NCBI GenBank assembly: GCA_963969395.1
Contig: OZ017802.1
Span: 7,380,501 to 7,444,500 of the forward strand
Direction of reading: 5' to 3'
DNA: 64,000 nt
Origin: Pseudoscleropodium purum
Lineage: Eukaryota > Streptophyta > Bryopsida > Hypnales > Brachytheciaceae
In this document: piece by piece, positions 21,369-33,353 of the stretch
Position numbering within the stretch: position 1 is the stretch's first letter
Layout: the number at the start of each line of letters is the position of its first letter
Position numbers and translations under genes: made by a program
Notes under the pieces: generated by a model
The model's database searches: none
The model's input: the letters and a program-made list of their open reading frames with translations, nothing else
Told to the model about the DNA's origin: nothing

Positions 21369-22759
21369 TCATTGGGAATCAAAGTCCCTCGACAAATAAG
21401 CGGACAGGATGGAGAGGTTCTCGTTCAGAGTCGTGAACCCTTCCATCACTTTCTCCAACTTCACGTTGATCCGCTCCAGGATTTGCTCCTGCGGCTGCAC
21501 CCCAACTTCCAGAGTAGAAACGCGCGTTTCTACATGCCCCATATGCCTCGACATCAAGGTCATCATTGTCTCCATCCGCTGCTTCATCCCTGCTTCCCTC
21601 CTCTCCGAAGCCTGAAGCACAAAGTTCAAAGGGAATACCGTCAATCGAAGTTTGCAATTAATTGATCTACAACAAACAGAGAAGGAACACTCTTCAAACA
21701 CACGTACAAGGACACTCATCAAGCCCATGCAGAAGGAACGCTCCGCAAAAGACTAATACAAATGGGAGTGCGGCCATGGTTCCAAACTAGAACCAAAGAT
21801 GTGAAAAGAGTGTTTACCTTAAGCTGCAATTCCAGCAACAACTGCATCTCTCTCAACTCATCGTCGCAGTTGATTGCCTCTGCCTGTGACTGAGCGCGTC
21901 CCCTTCGCGACTCGTGCCCCTCTTCCCAAGCCCTCCTTCGCTTGTTCGCCCTCCAACTGATCTCCTCTTCACTCTCACTCACATCCGAGTCAGAAGAGGA
22001 CGCAGCAGACTCCGCGTCGCTGTCGGTACCCTCGTCGAGCTCACTCTCGGAGAGACGACCACATTCCTTGCTCTCCTCGAGCTTTCTTTTCACATGGGTC
22101 TTCTCAGCCTGCATCCACAACAAACACATGTAAGCAACACTCGAAATCACACCGCAAATCGAACACCCTCCACAAACTGAAAACATGAAAACATGCGTCT
22201 AAAGGACCCCAAACTCACCACAAAGGTTTTCCCCACATCTTCAACGTGTCCCTTCGTTTCTTTACTTCGCTTCGTCCGTACACGACTACCGGTATTCCAG
22301 TAAGCTGCAAACACGAAACCACCTCTAGTCAATATCAAAACTCTCAGAACAGAATGTGTTAAAAACACCGATCCTCCTACACAAACCCAAAACCAGAGAA
22401 CCACACATCGATCCGCAAACCCTCTCCATAGCCACCAAGAACCACCACCACACACACGCACACACGCACGCAACCACCAAAGACGAAACCTCACCAGAGT
22501 CATCCGTCAACCACGCCCGCACACCAGAGCTCCTAACCACCACGTCCTCTTCCCACTCCCGTCCACGAGACGCCATCATCTTAATCGCAAACCTCTTTGG
22601 CCCCATCGGCATGAACATCACCCTCTCCGACGCAGGCTCCGAGCGCACCACCTCCTCTCCGTCCTCGACGTCTCCCGAGGATGTGCACTGCAACACCACA
22701 CTCTCGGTGCTCTCATCTGCCGCCGTCTCCTCAAAAGCCACTTTCCCTGGCATCTCCAT
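21369..22759 (-). CDS. Unrecognised nuclear-type coiled-coil protein, 4 exons
   Basis: Exons, 5' to 3', are 22759-22495, 22304-22219, 22108-21818 and 21611-21369; each junction is GT-AG (donors GTGAGG, GTGAGT, GTAAAC; acceptors TTTGCAG, GATGCAG, CTTCAG) and phases agree, giving 294 residues. The ATG at 22759 (MEMPGKVAFEET) is the first in frame: the open frame extends to an upstream stop without another ATG. The middle has an acidic serine-rich tract at about 137-166, then KRRR at 173-176, a probable nuclear localisation signal. Residues about 185-290 are rich in E, Q, L, M and R with heptad spacing (RELREMQ-like, RVSTLEVGV, LERINVKLEKV), a probable coiled coil. The conserved-looking N-terminal part (VMFMPMGPKRFAIKMM, TDDSAYWNTGSR) matches no domain I know. 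It may be a plant-specific chromatin or transcription accessory protein, but that is inference. Confidence 0.75.
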
Positions 22760-23100
22760 AGCCACTCCTAACCTCTGCTGCACTTCAAACCAAGAACCCA
22801 ACCCAAAACCACTGCTCCTGCTCCTGCTGCTGCTTGTTGCGACTGCTGCTGCTATACAAGAACTCACCGATTGTTGAGAGTCTTATGAATGCGGGGTTGT
22901 GGAGGAGATTTGGGGGTGTTGTAGGAAAGGGTTCGTGATGGGAAAGGGGGTTGGGAGTAAGTAGTAGAGGTGGGAGAGAGAAGGCCTGAAGAGGCAGTGT
23001 TGGGTTCAAGGCAGCTGACGACAAGGAGCTTCCGTAGGGGCTTTCCGTACGCCTCCGTTCTGTGAATCACCAACCCCGTACTACGCTGGCCACGACCCGC
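22760..23100 (-). other. Probable 5' leader of the coiled-coil gene
   Basis: GC-richer sequence with a CAG/GCA-rich tract (22825-22850) precedes the start codon. A frame from 23073 (MVIHRTEAYGKP...) stays open for 69 codons to 22864 but cannot be joined in phase to exon 1 by the GTGAGT at about 22868 and the nearest acceptors, so I treat it as leader, possibly an upstream frame. Confidence 0.3.
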
Positions 23101-25434
23101 CTGCTGCCTCCCTGAATGGAGGGACGGAGGAAAAGAATATTATCCTGAGAACGGCTTTTATTCGATGGTGCCTACTTTCTCGACTGCAGCAAAGACACGG
23201 GTAGCTTTATTTTGAAGAGGGGGTGCCTGGGGGCAGGGATAAGGTTGAAGCCAGGAGTTCTTGGCCCTGCAACCCTTCAAGGATTGTGGGAAACTGTCTG
23301 GACATACAGAGTATTATTAGAGGTGGTTACACCTTCTTTAAGAAGCAAAATTTTATGAAGAATGAGAAGTTGGTAAGAGAAAGAAGAGTCAATTGGGAGC
23401 CATTCTGCATGGAGGAGGTGTGACACCTCTTTTTGGTGTGTAGAGCTTGGAGAGGAGAAATTGGAGAATGGGTTACCTGCACAATTGATGGTCAAATTAG
23501 GGGCTAAATCATGTCCCTTGAATGAGAATCAATGTCAATGTCGGCATTGCAACTGGGCCATTAGGATGCAAGTGGTCCAGAGAATGAGCGTTTGAGATCT
23601 ATAGTGAAGAGAGTTAGCGTCGAAGATCAATGACAATGTTGGCACGAAGAGAGTGAAAGCCAAATAAAAAATTCTTCAAGAAATTTTATTCATGTCCATT
23701 CTTCACCTTTGGAAGAGAAGAATGGTCACTCTCAATTCTCGGATAATGGAACCTCCACAAGCCACAAAGAGGCAATGAAAGAGCACCGTGTCTCCAATCT
23801 CCAAGAATGGAGGATAGAGTGAAGAAGATGTGATTACCCCTATTGTATTTGAGTCCAATAATGCAAATTAGGTACTTAAATATTGTAAGCCACACACCCA
23901 TAGGATTGATGAATTAGTCAAACAATGTACAATTAGAATTATTTGTCTTTTGGATGTCATCTTAACATCTATTCCTTATCATGCTCAAATATGGCATTGT
24001 TTATATTGACACTAGCGAAAAGTTCATCATGGAGCACCAATGAATACACCTACTAGAGGCATGTGTGGACACCAAACTCTAGTGCTTCAAGACCAAATGT
24101 ATACTAGTGTGAACATGTTGCCATTCTTGTAACTTTTTTAGACATGTAAGAGATGAAATAATGTGACAAATGGAAAATGTTATATACCATTAATTGGTGT
24201 GACTTAGCATGAGGACAAACTATCCTCACCTTGTAGAACTAATAATGAAATCTAAATTGAAGAAAAGTAATACTCCCTCTTTTCCTCTAAAACACTCCAA
24301 ATAAGGTACAATTTGTGTCCCACTAAAAAGTTTCATTTACTTATTTCAATTGTTTAGTAAGCATTGGCCATGTTGAATGTCCTTGTTGGGGCAAGTGACA
24401 AGCGATCATAAAGTATTCCTCTCCTATTCAACTTGGCCTTGCCCATATGAAGCACATTGCACTTGTTGCTTCTTCAAACAATCGTGTTGATGATGGATCC
24501 CGTGACCACTTAAGTGCTACAAAGATTGTTTATAAAAACAATGAGGTTTCCTTGTTGTAGGTATTTAGATTGGGAGCAAATATTTCTAAAATCCCATTGT
24601 TGCTACCAACCTTTTAAATCATCAAGAATGACGAGCAAGCAACGTGCACAAATGATGCTAAAAAAATATGAAACTTTCGACGTGGACTTTCGGTGCACGA
24701 ACGATAACACCTAAGCTAGAGATTTTACGTAGATCTAGGCGATGGGTTACTGATTTTTTGAATGCATGTATCGTTGGCACAAAGACTACGAATACAATGA
24801 ATTCGGAATCCGGAATCTAGAATTTCGGAAGTTTTTAGAAGGACAGATTTCACAACTCTGCATTGAGTGTTGGGGTGCATGCAAATAATCCTGTAGTCGC
24901 TGTTATAGACAAGTTTGAGCCGGAAATTAATTTTGTTGAGAAAAAGAAACAGAGAAAAAGATTGTTTGGGGTTCAGTTGGGTAGTAAAGAAAAAGAAAAT
25001 GAGTCAGACAAATCATGAAGACAGAGAGAATGCCTAGTGTTAGACTCTTAGTAGCTTGCAGCCTTGCTGCCTCTCCATTAAAAGTTGTGTCAGGTTTGCT
25101 GCTCCAGGTAATTTAAAGGTGTTGTGTGTGAACGCCTACCTCTGTGCTCAGGGTACAGGCAAAGAGCACTTGCAGTACACATCCGGCTCTTCGTCGAAAC
25201 CAACTGAAACTGACTCTCACTACTGTGAGCGCATTTCACATGTTTTGAAGCCCACAGATTTTTTCAATTTTTTTATAAAAATATGTTGAGAGTAAACGTA
25301 CAGTACTCCCAGGAGACTCTTCATCCATAGCGAATTTTAAAATGTAAGGCTTATGTCAATCTTCTTCGGTGCAGTGTTGAATGTGAATTTTCAACCTTGG
25401 TGTGGGCCGACTGCCTAGTCTCTTCTCTTTTCTC
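23101..25434. other. Intergenic DNA, nothing recognised
   Basis: Only short frames. Composition is mixed; no transposon ends, RNA genes or coherent coding stretches recognised. Confidence 0.4.
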
Positions 25435-26378
25435 GGAACCCTAAAACACTAAACACTACGTTTTCACCAAAACCGCTCCAAAATTGTCATTTCTATTACA
25501 AATACCAAGTTTTAGAAAAAAAAGACATTTTGGAAAAATGTAACCGTTAGATCTTGTAGTGAACTAGTTTGAGAGGTTGTGGGAAAAATTTCAGAAATTT
25601 TCACCGTGTGGATTGCAAGATAATAGCGTTTGAATTGATAAATATTCTTGTTTTGTCCTTGCAAAAATCCGAGCAGCTGCACTTCACAAGGTCACATCTT
25701 TATGAAAAATGCCCAAAATGGTTGCAACTCTTTGGATTCATTCTTCAAGGTAAGTTGGCTACATGCTTTTAAATTTTCAGATCATTTGGAATTGTACAAC
25801 ATATAGGAAAAAAATAGTAAGTAGAAAGAAGTAGAGAATGATTCAAAATATTAAATTATTAAGAATTTAGATATAGAATTGAAAAATGCCAATCCCAACG
25901 GTTGTAATGTTGCAAAAAACAATCTACATCCAATGTTTTTATTTTTATTTTTAAATATTAAAAATTGAGTTAAATCAAGGATTTCAAATTTTTTTTAGAG
26001 TAGAGATTCCATAACTACCCTCAAACTAAGAATCCTCATACCTTTGGACTCATTAATCTAAATGGAAAGATTCAAAGCTTTCCACGTATATATAAACCTA
26101 AAGAACCAATTTCAAGTTTTTATTTTTTTTAAAAGTGATTTTTAAAGAAGTTTTTTGAGCAACCCAAGCTCCCCACATAACAAAGAAAATTGCATATCAT
26201 GCAATAACTTTTTGACGATTTAGTCAAAAGTTACGAAAATTGCCAGGCCTTGAAGCTACTCCTCAAGCACATGTGTAGTGAAAATTTCAGCACAAAATAA
26301 TTAAAACTCCATTCGTAGCGAGCTGCCCAAATTCGCTATGTTGCCAAAAAAAATACAACTTGAACCTTTAGGGGTTCA
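25435..26378 (+). mobile_element. TTAA-type element, A subfamily, terminally decayed
   Basis: Collinear with 31296, 34320, 40889 and 42314: ACGTTTTCACCAAAACCGC near the start, GTAACCGTTAGATCTTGTAG, GTGGATTGCAAGATA, and CCTTTAGGGGTT at the right end. The outer TTAA has changed to GAAC/GTTC. The frame at 25569-25772 is inside the repeat. Confidence 0.8.
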
Positions 26379-26446
26379 GAGTTCAGAGTTTTTGAGGATT
26401 TGGTGGGAGAACTTTTTTCTTGCCAATTTTGTTTGAACCAAGACTC

Positions 26447-26577
26447 ACTAGTAGAAACGTGGTAGGTCCTTGTAGACTTGGATGTCAAGTGATCTACTTT
26501 GAGTCAAGTTCATTATAAACCTGACTTGAAATAGGTCTTGATGTAGAGTCTATGAGGGCCATGTTTCTACTACTAAT
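26447..26577. mobile_element. Foldback MITE with CACTAGTAGAAA ends
   Basis: CACTAGTAGAAACGTGG...TAGACTTGGATGTCAAG on the left pairs with CTTGATGTAGAGTCTATGAG...CCATGTTTCTACTACTA on the right, arms of about 40 bp. A similar hairpin lies at 37412. Confidence 0.7.
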
Positions 26578-27134
26578 AACCAAAGATTCACCAGTTTATT
26601 CCTATTATAGTAAACTAGATATATAACAAAAACAAAAACAAATCATTGAAAATTAGTGTAAATGGGCATCTTCATCTTGCACTTGATTGCAATATGAGCA
26701 ATCTAGGTGTGAACTCCTAAAATCTCATTGATAAGAAGTAGCCAATAAGTTACTAGTATGTACACTTATAATCAACACCATCCAATATGTGACCTACTTT
26801 TGAAGCAAAAAAACTGGACATTGATTGCCCAAGATGTACACAATCAAAACATGAGAGTATATGAGAGCTTCATGTTGCTTTTTTGTACACTTTAGAAGCA
26901 ATTATCTTTTAAAATTCATAACTTGTACATGTGATGTCCAAATAATGCATGCCAAAGTCCTCTAGAATCCTCTTTCAATCACCTAAAAGATCCAATGAGA
27001 ATCGATTATGTTTGATGATAGTAACTAATAATTAGTGATGATTACACATCCCCAACTTCTCAATACCTCTACCGTTTTGTTGTTTAAACGGCATACTCCT
27101 GTCGGAATGTACTGTCCTCTTAGATTTAAGCCCA
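26578..27134. other. Intergenic DNA, nothing recognised
   Basis: AT-rich; no frame or repeat end recognised. Confidence 0.4.
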
Positions 27135-27153
27135 TTAATTTAATCCGTCCAGG

Positions 27154-27426
27154 TTAGAGTTGAGGAAGGGTAATGAAAGTAGTAGGTAAAAAAGTGGTAA
27201 ACCCAGAAAGGCCGCCCTTGGAAAAAGTAGAAGACTTGCCGAGGGCAGAAAAGTCCATGGCATTTCTGAAAGGGGGGGTGGAGTGAGAAAAGGCAACGGA
27301 AGCGGAGACGGTACTTCTAAGGTACTTCTGAAAGTACATCGAAGGTACAAGAGCAGAGTCGAGAATAGTCGATGGGGCCCATGGGATTTCGCGCGGACGT
27401 CCCGGAGGTGTAATTGATTCCACCAA
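27154..27426 (-). CDS. Weak candidate exon in a GC-richer island
   Basis: A 90-codon frame reads ...ASVAFSHSTPPFRNAMDFSALGKSSTFSKGGLSGFTTF..., serine/threonine-rich and plastid-signal-like in tone. The overlapping frame at 27135-27581 in another phase is equally open, so coding is not established. No splice partner or known domain found. The island runs from about 27140 to 27600. Confidence 0.15.
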   Translation of the reverse strand: MVESITPPGRPREIPWAPSTILDSALVPSMYFQKYLRSTVSASVAFSHSTPPFRNAMDFSALGKSSTFSKGGLSGFTTFLPTTFITLPQL

Positions 27427-27599
27427 GTCCCCTGCCCGTGTCTACGTAATTTCGTGCTCACCACACGACACACGCCGAAGGGAAGAAGAATGATGCCAGG
27501 CCCCAATTCACGACCCTTGGCCAAGCTACTGTAGGGACTAGGGAGCCCTCCACAGAACAGCAGTCGCCACTCCATGGCCACTGTTTGTCAGTAGAGTGC

Positions 27600-28240
27600 A
27601 TTTGAAAGTTTCGAATGTAAACTATTGATACAAATCTTAGGGTGGCTTCCGTGGTGCAAGTAGGGTCTGCTGCTAATAAAACGTAGCGGCACCTCTCGGT
27701 GTCCTTCTCCGTCTGCATGTGGAGAAACGAAGTTAACTTAAGTGCAGAGTTGCTTTCTTCCAAGTTGATTGGATTGAGCATAATTAAGTATATGACGATC
27801 GATCGATCGATCACAGACGGACACAGCGACCGTAGGTTCGTCAGTGAATCGTACCCCTCTTTGCGGGATCGATGGATCGTGGCCATCGATCATTTGAAGC
27901 ACCTACCAAGTAAGTTATATTCACAATAAATATCTGTGTAACTTGCCGTAATCTTGAACATGAATGATGACAACTGCAAGACGGGACAGGTAACGTCAGC
28001 CACGACATTTACGTTACGGAACTCTTCCATGTGTTTCCTGAGGTCAAATTTGCCTTGTCCCTTTTGCAACAGCGAAGAGTCTTGGGAGCACATTTCAAGA
28101 GAGGTAACGTATCTGAATTCAATTAGAAAAGCCAATTAATGACTGGATTAAGAGGAATCATATTGTGTTTACACTAAGTTAAAACTTTTGCCACTTGGAT
28201 CAGTGAATCAATATTCTGTTCCGAGAACTGTTCCGAGAAA
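27600..28240. other. Intergenic DNA with a GATC run
   Basis: Several short frames on both strands, none convincing. A perfect GATCGATCGATCGATC run is at about 27796-27812. Confidence 0.35.
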
Positions 28241-29060
28241 GCACCTCACTGGTTCCTACTTCCTAGCGGTCGTCCCAGGTGACGTAGCCCGGGCAGCCGG
28301 GGCCGGTGACATGTGAGATGAGCGGATGAGTGACTCATCTGCCGCAACTGCAGAAGTACTTCCCTGGTACAGCACCGTAGCCAACGCTGTACGATGCTGC
28401 ACCCTTTTTCCTGACTTCCCGTAGAATTTCTCGGGTAATTAAAGTCAGTCGTGATTCCTGCCCGAATAGAATTCACTGCAGTTCCCGGCAATGACTGACG
28501 AGTGACCGATCACACAAAGACAGCGGGAAGGCGTTTCAAGTCCACGGATGACCACTTGGTGGTAATAATAAAACAGATCGACTGGGGAGGGGACGGAGGT
28601 CAAGTCGTCGAATGTCCTCTGAAAGGGAGTGAAAAAGGGGTAAGAAAGAGTCTCCTTTGGTACCCGAACTCGGTACAACTCAAGACTGCAATCAGAGGTC
28701 CACATGGTATCATTGGAGTTGACAAGATTATTAGCACGCACTGCGGAGGCCTCACTTGCCGGCCACTGCGGCCTCAAATACTGACTGGCAGACCGGTACG
28801 GTTAAGGTGAAAGAAGTGGGTATTTTCGGACGCAAGGTCTTGGATCTTTCAAGCTATTTCATCTTCTTCCAAGGGGTAGTCCATTTCTTGAACCGACAAA
28901 ATTTTCACGTTTATTGGACCTTGGTGTTTGAAATCGAAAATCAAACTAAGTACAAGAAGACCTTTCCAATGATGCATTGTATCCAAGTTCAGAGAAATGC
29001 ATTTTACCAACTCGTTGACTCAATATAGCTTTGATCAACCGTGTTGGCTGCGAGGCATGA
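28240..29060. other. GC-richer island with uninterpretable frames
   Basis: Frames at 28502-28810 (plus) and 28445-28777 (minus) overlap and neither carries a recognisable motif. GTACTTCC and GGTACAGC-like words recall the islands at 16520 and 27320. Treated as gene-fragment or repeat sequence. Confidence 0.25.
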
Positions 29061-29364
29061 AAGCCCAGCCACTCTCCTCAAAAGGGGCTGAAGGTCTAAC
29101 ATATCATTCAGGCAAATGAATCTACAGGTAAATTTCACAAAAAAAACTTGCATGTGTGTGTTTTTTTTTAATTTTGAGAAAAGTAACCCCTTGACAAACA
29201 ATGTTGCAGCATAACGTTGGCCCATCAGTTTTCAAAATACATTTGACCTGCACACTCCTTGACTGCCAGAGAGGGTTAAGCTTAAGTTAGTAATAATAAG
29301 GCACGAGAATTCCGTTCAACTGAGCCCCGGCAACTCCACCAACTATAAAATTGTGAGCCCACTC

Positions 29365-29560
29365 AAGACCCGGCCAGGGAGGATTGACGCCTCTATTGCC
29401 CCGTGTTTTACCCTTAAATTTTGAAATTTCATCACATCCCAAGCTAATTTGGGATCTTTGATTTGCAAATTTTATCATATGTGGCAAGTAAAAAATTTCA
29501 GTGCTTTCAATGAGGGTAAAACAGGGGCAACGGCGGGGTCAATCCTCCCTGACCCTCAAG
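29365..29560. mobile_element. Foldback element with about 45-bp TIRs
   Basis: Left arm 29365-29414 (GACCCGGCCAGGGAGGATTG, then TTGCCCCGTGTTTTACCC) is matched inverted by 29514-29560 (GGGTAAAACAGGGGCAACGG, then CAATCCTCCCTGACCC). The loop is AT-rich. A distant relative may lie at 33820-34040 (GATTGCAAATATG, CAAATTTTACCAC, GTGGCAA). Confidence 0.8.
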
Positions 29561-29579
29561 CCCCAAGTACAGTGATTTG

Positions 29580-30190
29580 CCAAGCAACAGAACCCCACTT
29601 CCCGGTAGGCCGGTATGTTCACCCGGTGCAGATCTACAGGACCGACTCCTCCGGTCCTCGCAAAGCGGTCACGGCGTGCACGGATGTACTTTCTGGGTGG
29701 TACGGAAGGCGGGTTTGACGTGGATCGACACGTGGGAAACTCCTACGAAGTTGGTGAGATGGTGAGCTGCAAGTGGACCGCGGCTAGTAATAAAAGTAAG
29801 TGCCACCGTGCCGTTCATATGCAGCACGGGTCGGGTCGGGTCGGGTACTCGGGTACTCGGGTCGGGTCCCGCCAGCCGGCGGCGACAGGTTCCCCAAGAC
29901 GCGTCTTCCAATATGCTTCCGAAAGCCGTCGGGGAACAGCTTCTTCTTGCCATTCAGATCCTACCGACCTCGGGTATGACTGAAGTATCCGGATACCGCG
30001 GCTGTGCTGAGGCCCACCAGTCAAGTCCCGATACCCGGGAGAGTTTCTATTTCGGGTATCTGCTTCACTTGGGTAAGGCCTCGCCGCACATTCCGGGAGT
30101 GGGGAATTGGGAATGCAGCTACTTTGTACCTTTTCGGTACAACTGGTCCGGAATATTATATGATCTGGTCGGGAAATTTCGACCACCTAC
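29580..30190. other. GC-rich island with GGGTCGGGT/GGGTACTC short repeats
   Basis: From 29826 to 29872 the words GGGTC and GGGTACTC alternate in tandem, and CGGGTATC/GATACCCG words recur to about 30060. Frames are open in several phases on both strands, so no gene is called. Confidence 0.4.
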
Positions 30191-31295
30191 TAGATAGTTA
30201 AGAAACTGAATTTTTATTATTTTCCACGCATGATGAAATTTGCAAATTCTGATTTCATATTTGCAGTCACAGGCTCCTAATTAGGTCCGAGAGGTGTAGA
30301 GGATCAATTATTTAGGAACAAATAGTAGGTCTTTTTTTTTTACATGAAGCACTTCGGGGGACTGACGAGCAAGGGGGTCAATTCCCCCGACCATAGTTAA
30401 AGGGACATAGATGGTTTTCTTTATTTTAGGTTGTTGACCCCTTTATAAGAGTGGGGGAGGGGATGTAGATTTGGAATGGCTTGGGGAAAATAAATTATGA
30501 TATGAGAAGAATTTAAATGTCAAATCTTCATTTTTGCAAGTTTTTATTTCCTCCTCATCCCCCATGAATTCATTCACAACCTTATAGAATGACTAGGAAG
30601 TCCATTGTACCGTGCTATTCACATTGTTCAAAAATAGACAAAAATTGTTTTTTCAACATTCTTGGATATGCTTCATCTGTTTCCTATAGCTCTAACCATG
30701 AGCTCTTCAAAACATTCATAATCCTGATAGTAGATGTGAATTCCTTTAGGAGTTAATTTCGATAATAAAATATAAAAAAATAGACTTCAATAATGTTGTT
30801 GAAGAAAAGTAAGTGAATCTACTTCTGTGGCCTCACAAATAGGACAAATCAATGTCTAGGATCTTCATTGGAGGAAAAGAGTTATTGACATCTATAAATA
30901 TTTATATCATAGATGAAATAATGCTTTTAATCTAAAAATTGACTAATTCATTGTACTTGGAAAAAATTCCAATTTGCTCTTTTTTTGGTGATTTCAATTG
31001 CTCAAAATATGATGTCATAAATCCTATCTTCTATTTAGATAATCTCCATGTTACATAACATTGTTGTTAATTTCAAAGTATTAAACCATCCTTTGGGTGG
31101 ATTTTGAATGCTATAAAAAGTGAACTTCATTCAATTAATACTCATTTAGAAATGCTTAAAAAAAATCATGTATTATATCAATGGAAAGATGAAACAATCT
31201 TCTACGTGAATCACTAATTTCAAGTTATAGTAGAAGAATTTCAATTAGTTATCACAAAGCTTCAAAAACAATACTAATATCCTTAGGTTCAACAA
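30191..31295. other. AT-rich intergenic DNA
   Basis: No gene. GGGGGTCAATTCCCCCGACC at about 30375 recalls the foldback at 29365. CCTTTAGGAGTTAA at 30743-30756 looks like a right end of the TTAA family, but no left partner was found. Confidence 0.35.
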
Positions 31296-32144
31296 TTAAT
31301 CCCTAAAGCTTTTAACTATGTTTTCACCAAAAACGCTCCAAAACTGCCATTTCTAGTAAAAGTTTGAAATTTTAGAAAAATAAACTTTTGGGACACATGT
31401 AAACATAGAATCTTCTAATACATTGGTTTGAAAATAAATGGAATTTTTTTTAGAATTTTCCACCATGTAGGTTGCAAAATATCAACATTTGAATGGATAA
31501 AATTCATTATTTGGACCATATGAAAAAACAGGCAGCTTCCATTCAGAAGGTCATATTTCTATGAGAGAATGTCCAAAATGGTTGTTACTCTTTGAATTAA
31601 TTTTTCAAGTCAAGTTGGCTACATGCTTGAAACTTTTTAGATCATTACGAATTGTACAACACATAGGAAAAAAATAGTTAGTAGAAAAAAGTAGAGGATG
31701 ATTCAAAACACTAAATTGTAAAAGAATTTAATTATAGAATTGAAAAAAGCCAATCCCAATGGTTGTAATGTTTTAATAAAAGAATATACATCAAATTTTT
31801 TTTTCAAAAATATTGAAAATTGAATTAAATAAAGGACTTCAAAGTCTATTTTTAGAATAGAGATTCCATAACTACCTACAAACTAAAAGTCCTCATAACA
31901 TTAATCTCATAAATCAAAATAGAATAATTCAAATATTTTTGCAAGATATAAATTTAGAATACCAATTTCAAATTATTATTTCTTAAGAAAATGATTTTTA
32001 AGAATTTTTTTGAACTACTTGCACTCGGGCATGTACTTCATTGAAAATGACATATCATACAATAACTTTTAAACTATGTAGTCAAAAGTTATGAAAATTG
32101 TTGTGCCTTGAAGTTACTCTTCAGACACATGTTGTGCAAAATTT

Positions 32145-32180
<36 letters not shown>

Positions 32181-32246
32181 GTTTGTAATAAGCTGCCCTA
32201 AAATGCTATGTTCTCAAAAAAGCATGTTCAAGGCTTTAGAGATTAA
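31296..32246 (+). mobile_element. TTAA-type element, A subfamily, 951 bp
   Basis: Starts TTAATCCCTAAAGC and ends CTTTAGAGATTAA. Collinear with the other A copies (TATGTTTTCACCAAAAACGC, CCATTTCTAGTA, TTGTACAACACATAGG, GTAGTCAAAAGTTATG). An A-run of nearly 30 bp (about 32152-32179) has expanded inside it. Confidence 0.85.
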
Positions 32247-33353
32247 GAGTTGGAATTGGGTTATAAGTTGATCATGGAGAGAACTTTCCAGTGAGCGATA
32301 GAAAGTGAATTTACTTCAGTCACTCCTTCACTTAATGAGTGAGTGAATTATAATACTTTTTCATTATATCCATATGTTTATTTTTTCTAAGCATGCTAGA
32401 TTACAATCAATATGTATACATATAATTCATGTGCATTCCATATGTTCAGTTCCATATATTGTACATGTATCAAAGTTATTTTGATTTTCGTTTTGGGGTA
32501 GGTGGGCAAATCGAGTTTCTCTTAATTTTGTTATTATTATTATTAATATATATATATATATTTATTTTTTATTTTTTATTTTTTATTTTTTTATTTTTTT
32601 AAATTTTATTTTTTTTTATTTTTTTATTTTTTTATTTTTGGGGGGGGGGGGAGGGAAATAAGTTGATACAACCTGTGTATGTTCCATTATTCAGGTGCAG
32701 TGTTGGTTTGAACTGAGAAGTCCTAAAGCAAATGGTGGTAAACTGATTTTTCACTGCAAGTTTTGCACGTGTGCTTGGTATTCTTTAAGTTGTTGCATGC
32801 AAAATTAATGCCGAACTGAATGTGTCTAGGGAGTTTCTGGTCAAGTTTCCAACTTTATCTCACTGTGGTTCGCCTGCTTCGGCACTAGGTCCATGTTGGG
32901 ATTTTCAAGGTACATCCCTTTAAAAGTTCAAAGTAAAAGCAAGAGTTCTTTGAAAACATTTTCGACAAGTTTGGCAGAAGTGATTTCATGTCATTTGGGT
33001 TGAAACTGAGGTAGGTACTTCTAAAACCACCACTTTTTGCTATTGAGCCTACTGAGCCTATTTTCTATTATTAGACTAGTCAAATTTGTATATTTTATTG
33101 GTGGCAAGTGAAAGGAGGTTCCAACACACCAAAGAATGTGGTATTTGAATACTATATGCAAAAGTCATTAAGAAACAAAATTTGGTTCTAAAAGTGATTC
33201 TTCCACATAGGTATAGAATTAACTTTGGAGATGTACACATAGTATAGATGGTAGTTTTAAGGTCAATGGCACATTTGAATGTACCTACCTTAACCAAAAT
33301 TTGCATGCTTGAAATGTTGGAATATTGGTCCCAGTTGCGAGTTGCCTATTAAT
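32247..33353. other. Intergenic DNA with a long AT and T/G low-complexity tract
   Basis: From about 32528 to 32652 the sequence is TTA/TA microsatellite, TTTTTA repeats and a run of 12 or so G. The remainder has no recognisable gene; 32690-33010 is nearer neutral composition but has only short frames. Confidence 0.4.

Noticed and set aside
21366..21665. Plus-strand frame with histidine and proline
   Set aside because: It is the antisense shadow of the last exon of the coiled-coil gene.
22147..22503. Tryptophan- and valine-rich membrane-like frame
   Set aside because: It is a read-through of introns 1 and 2 of the coiled-coil gene, including a CA-repeat in the intron.
22760..22867. Upstream start of the coiled-coil protein at 22867
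   Set aside because: That start is GTG, the frame is preceded by a stop with no ATG between, and the residues are a low-complexity serine/arginine tract.
32152..32179. Poly(A) tail of a retroposon
   Set aside because: The A-run lies inside a DNA element whose sequence continues on both sides in line with other copies, so it is a slippage expansion.
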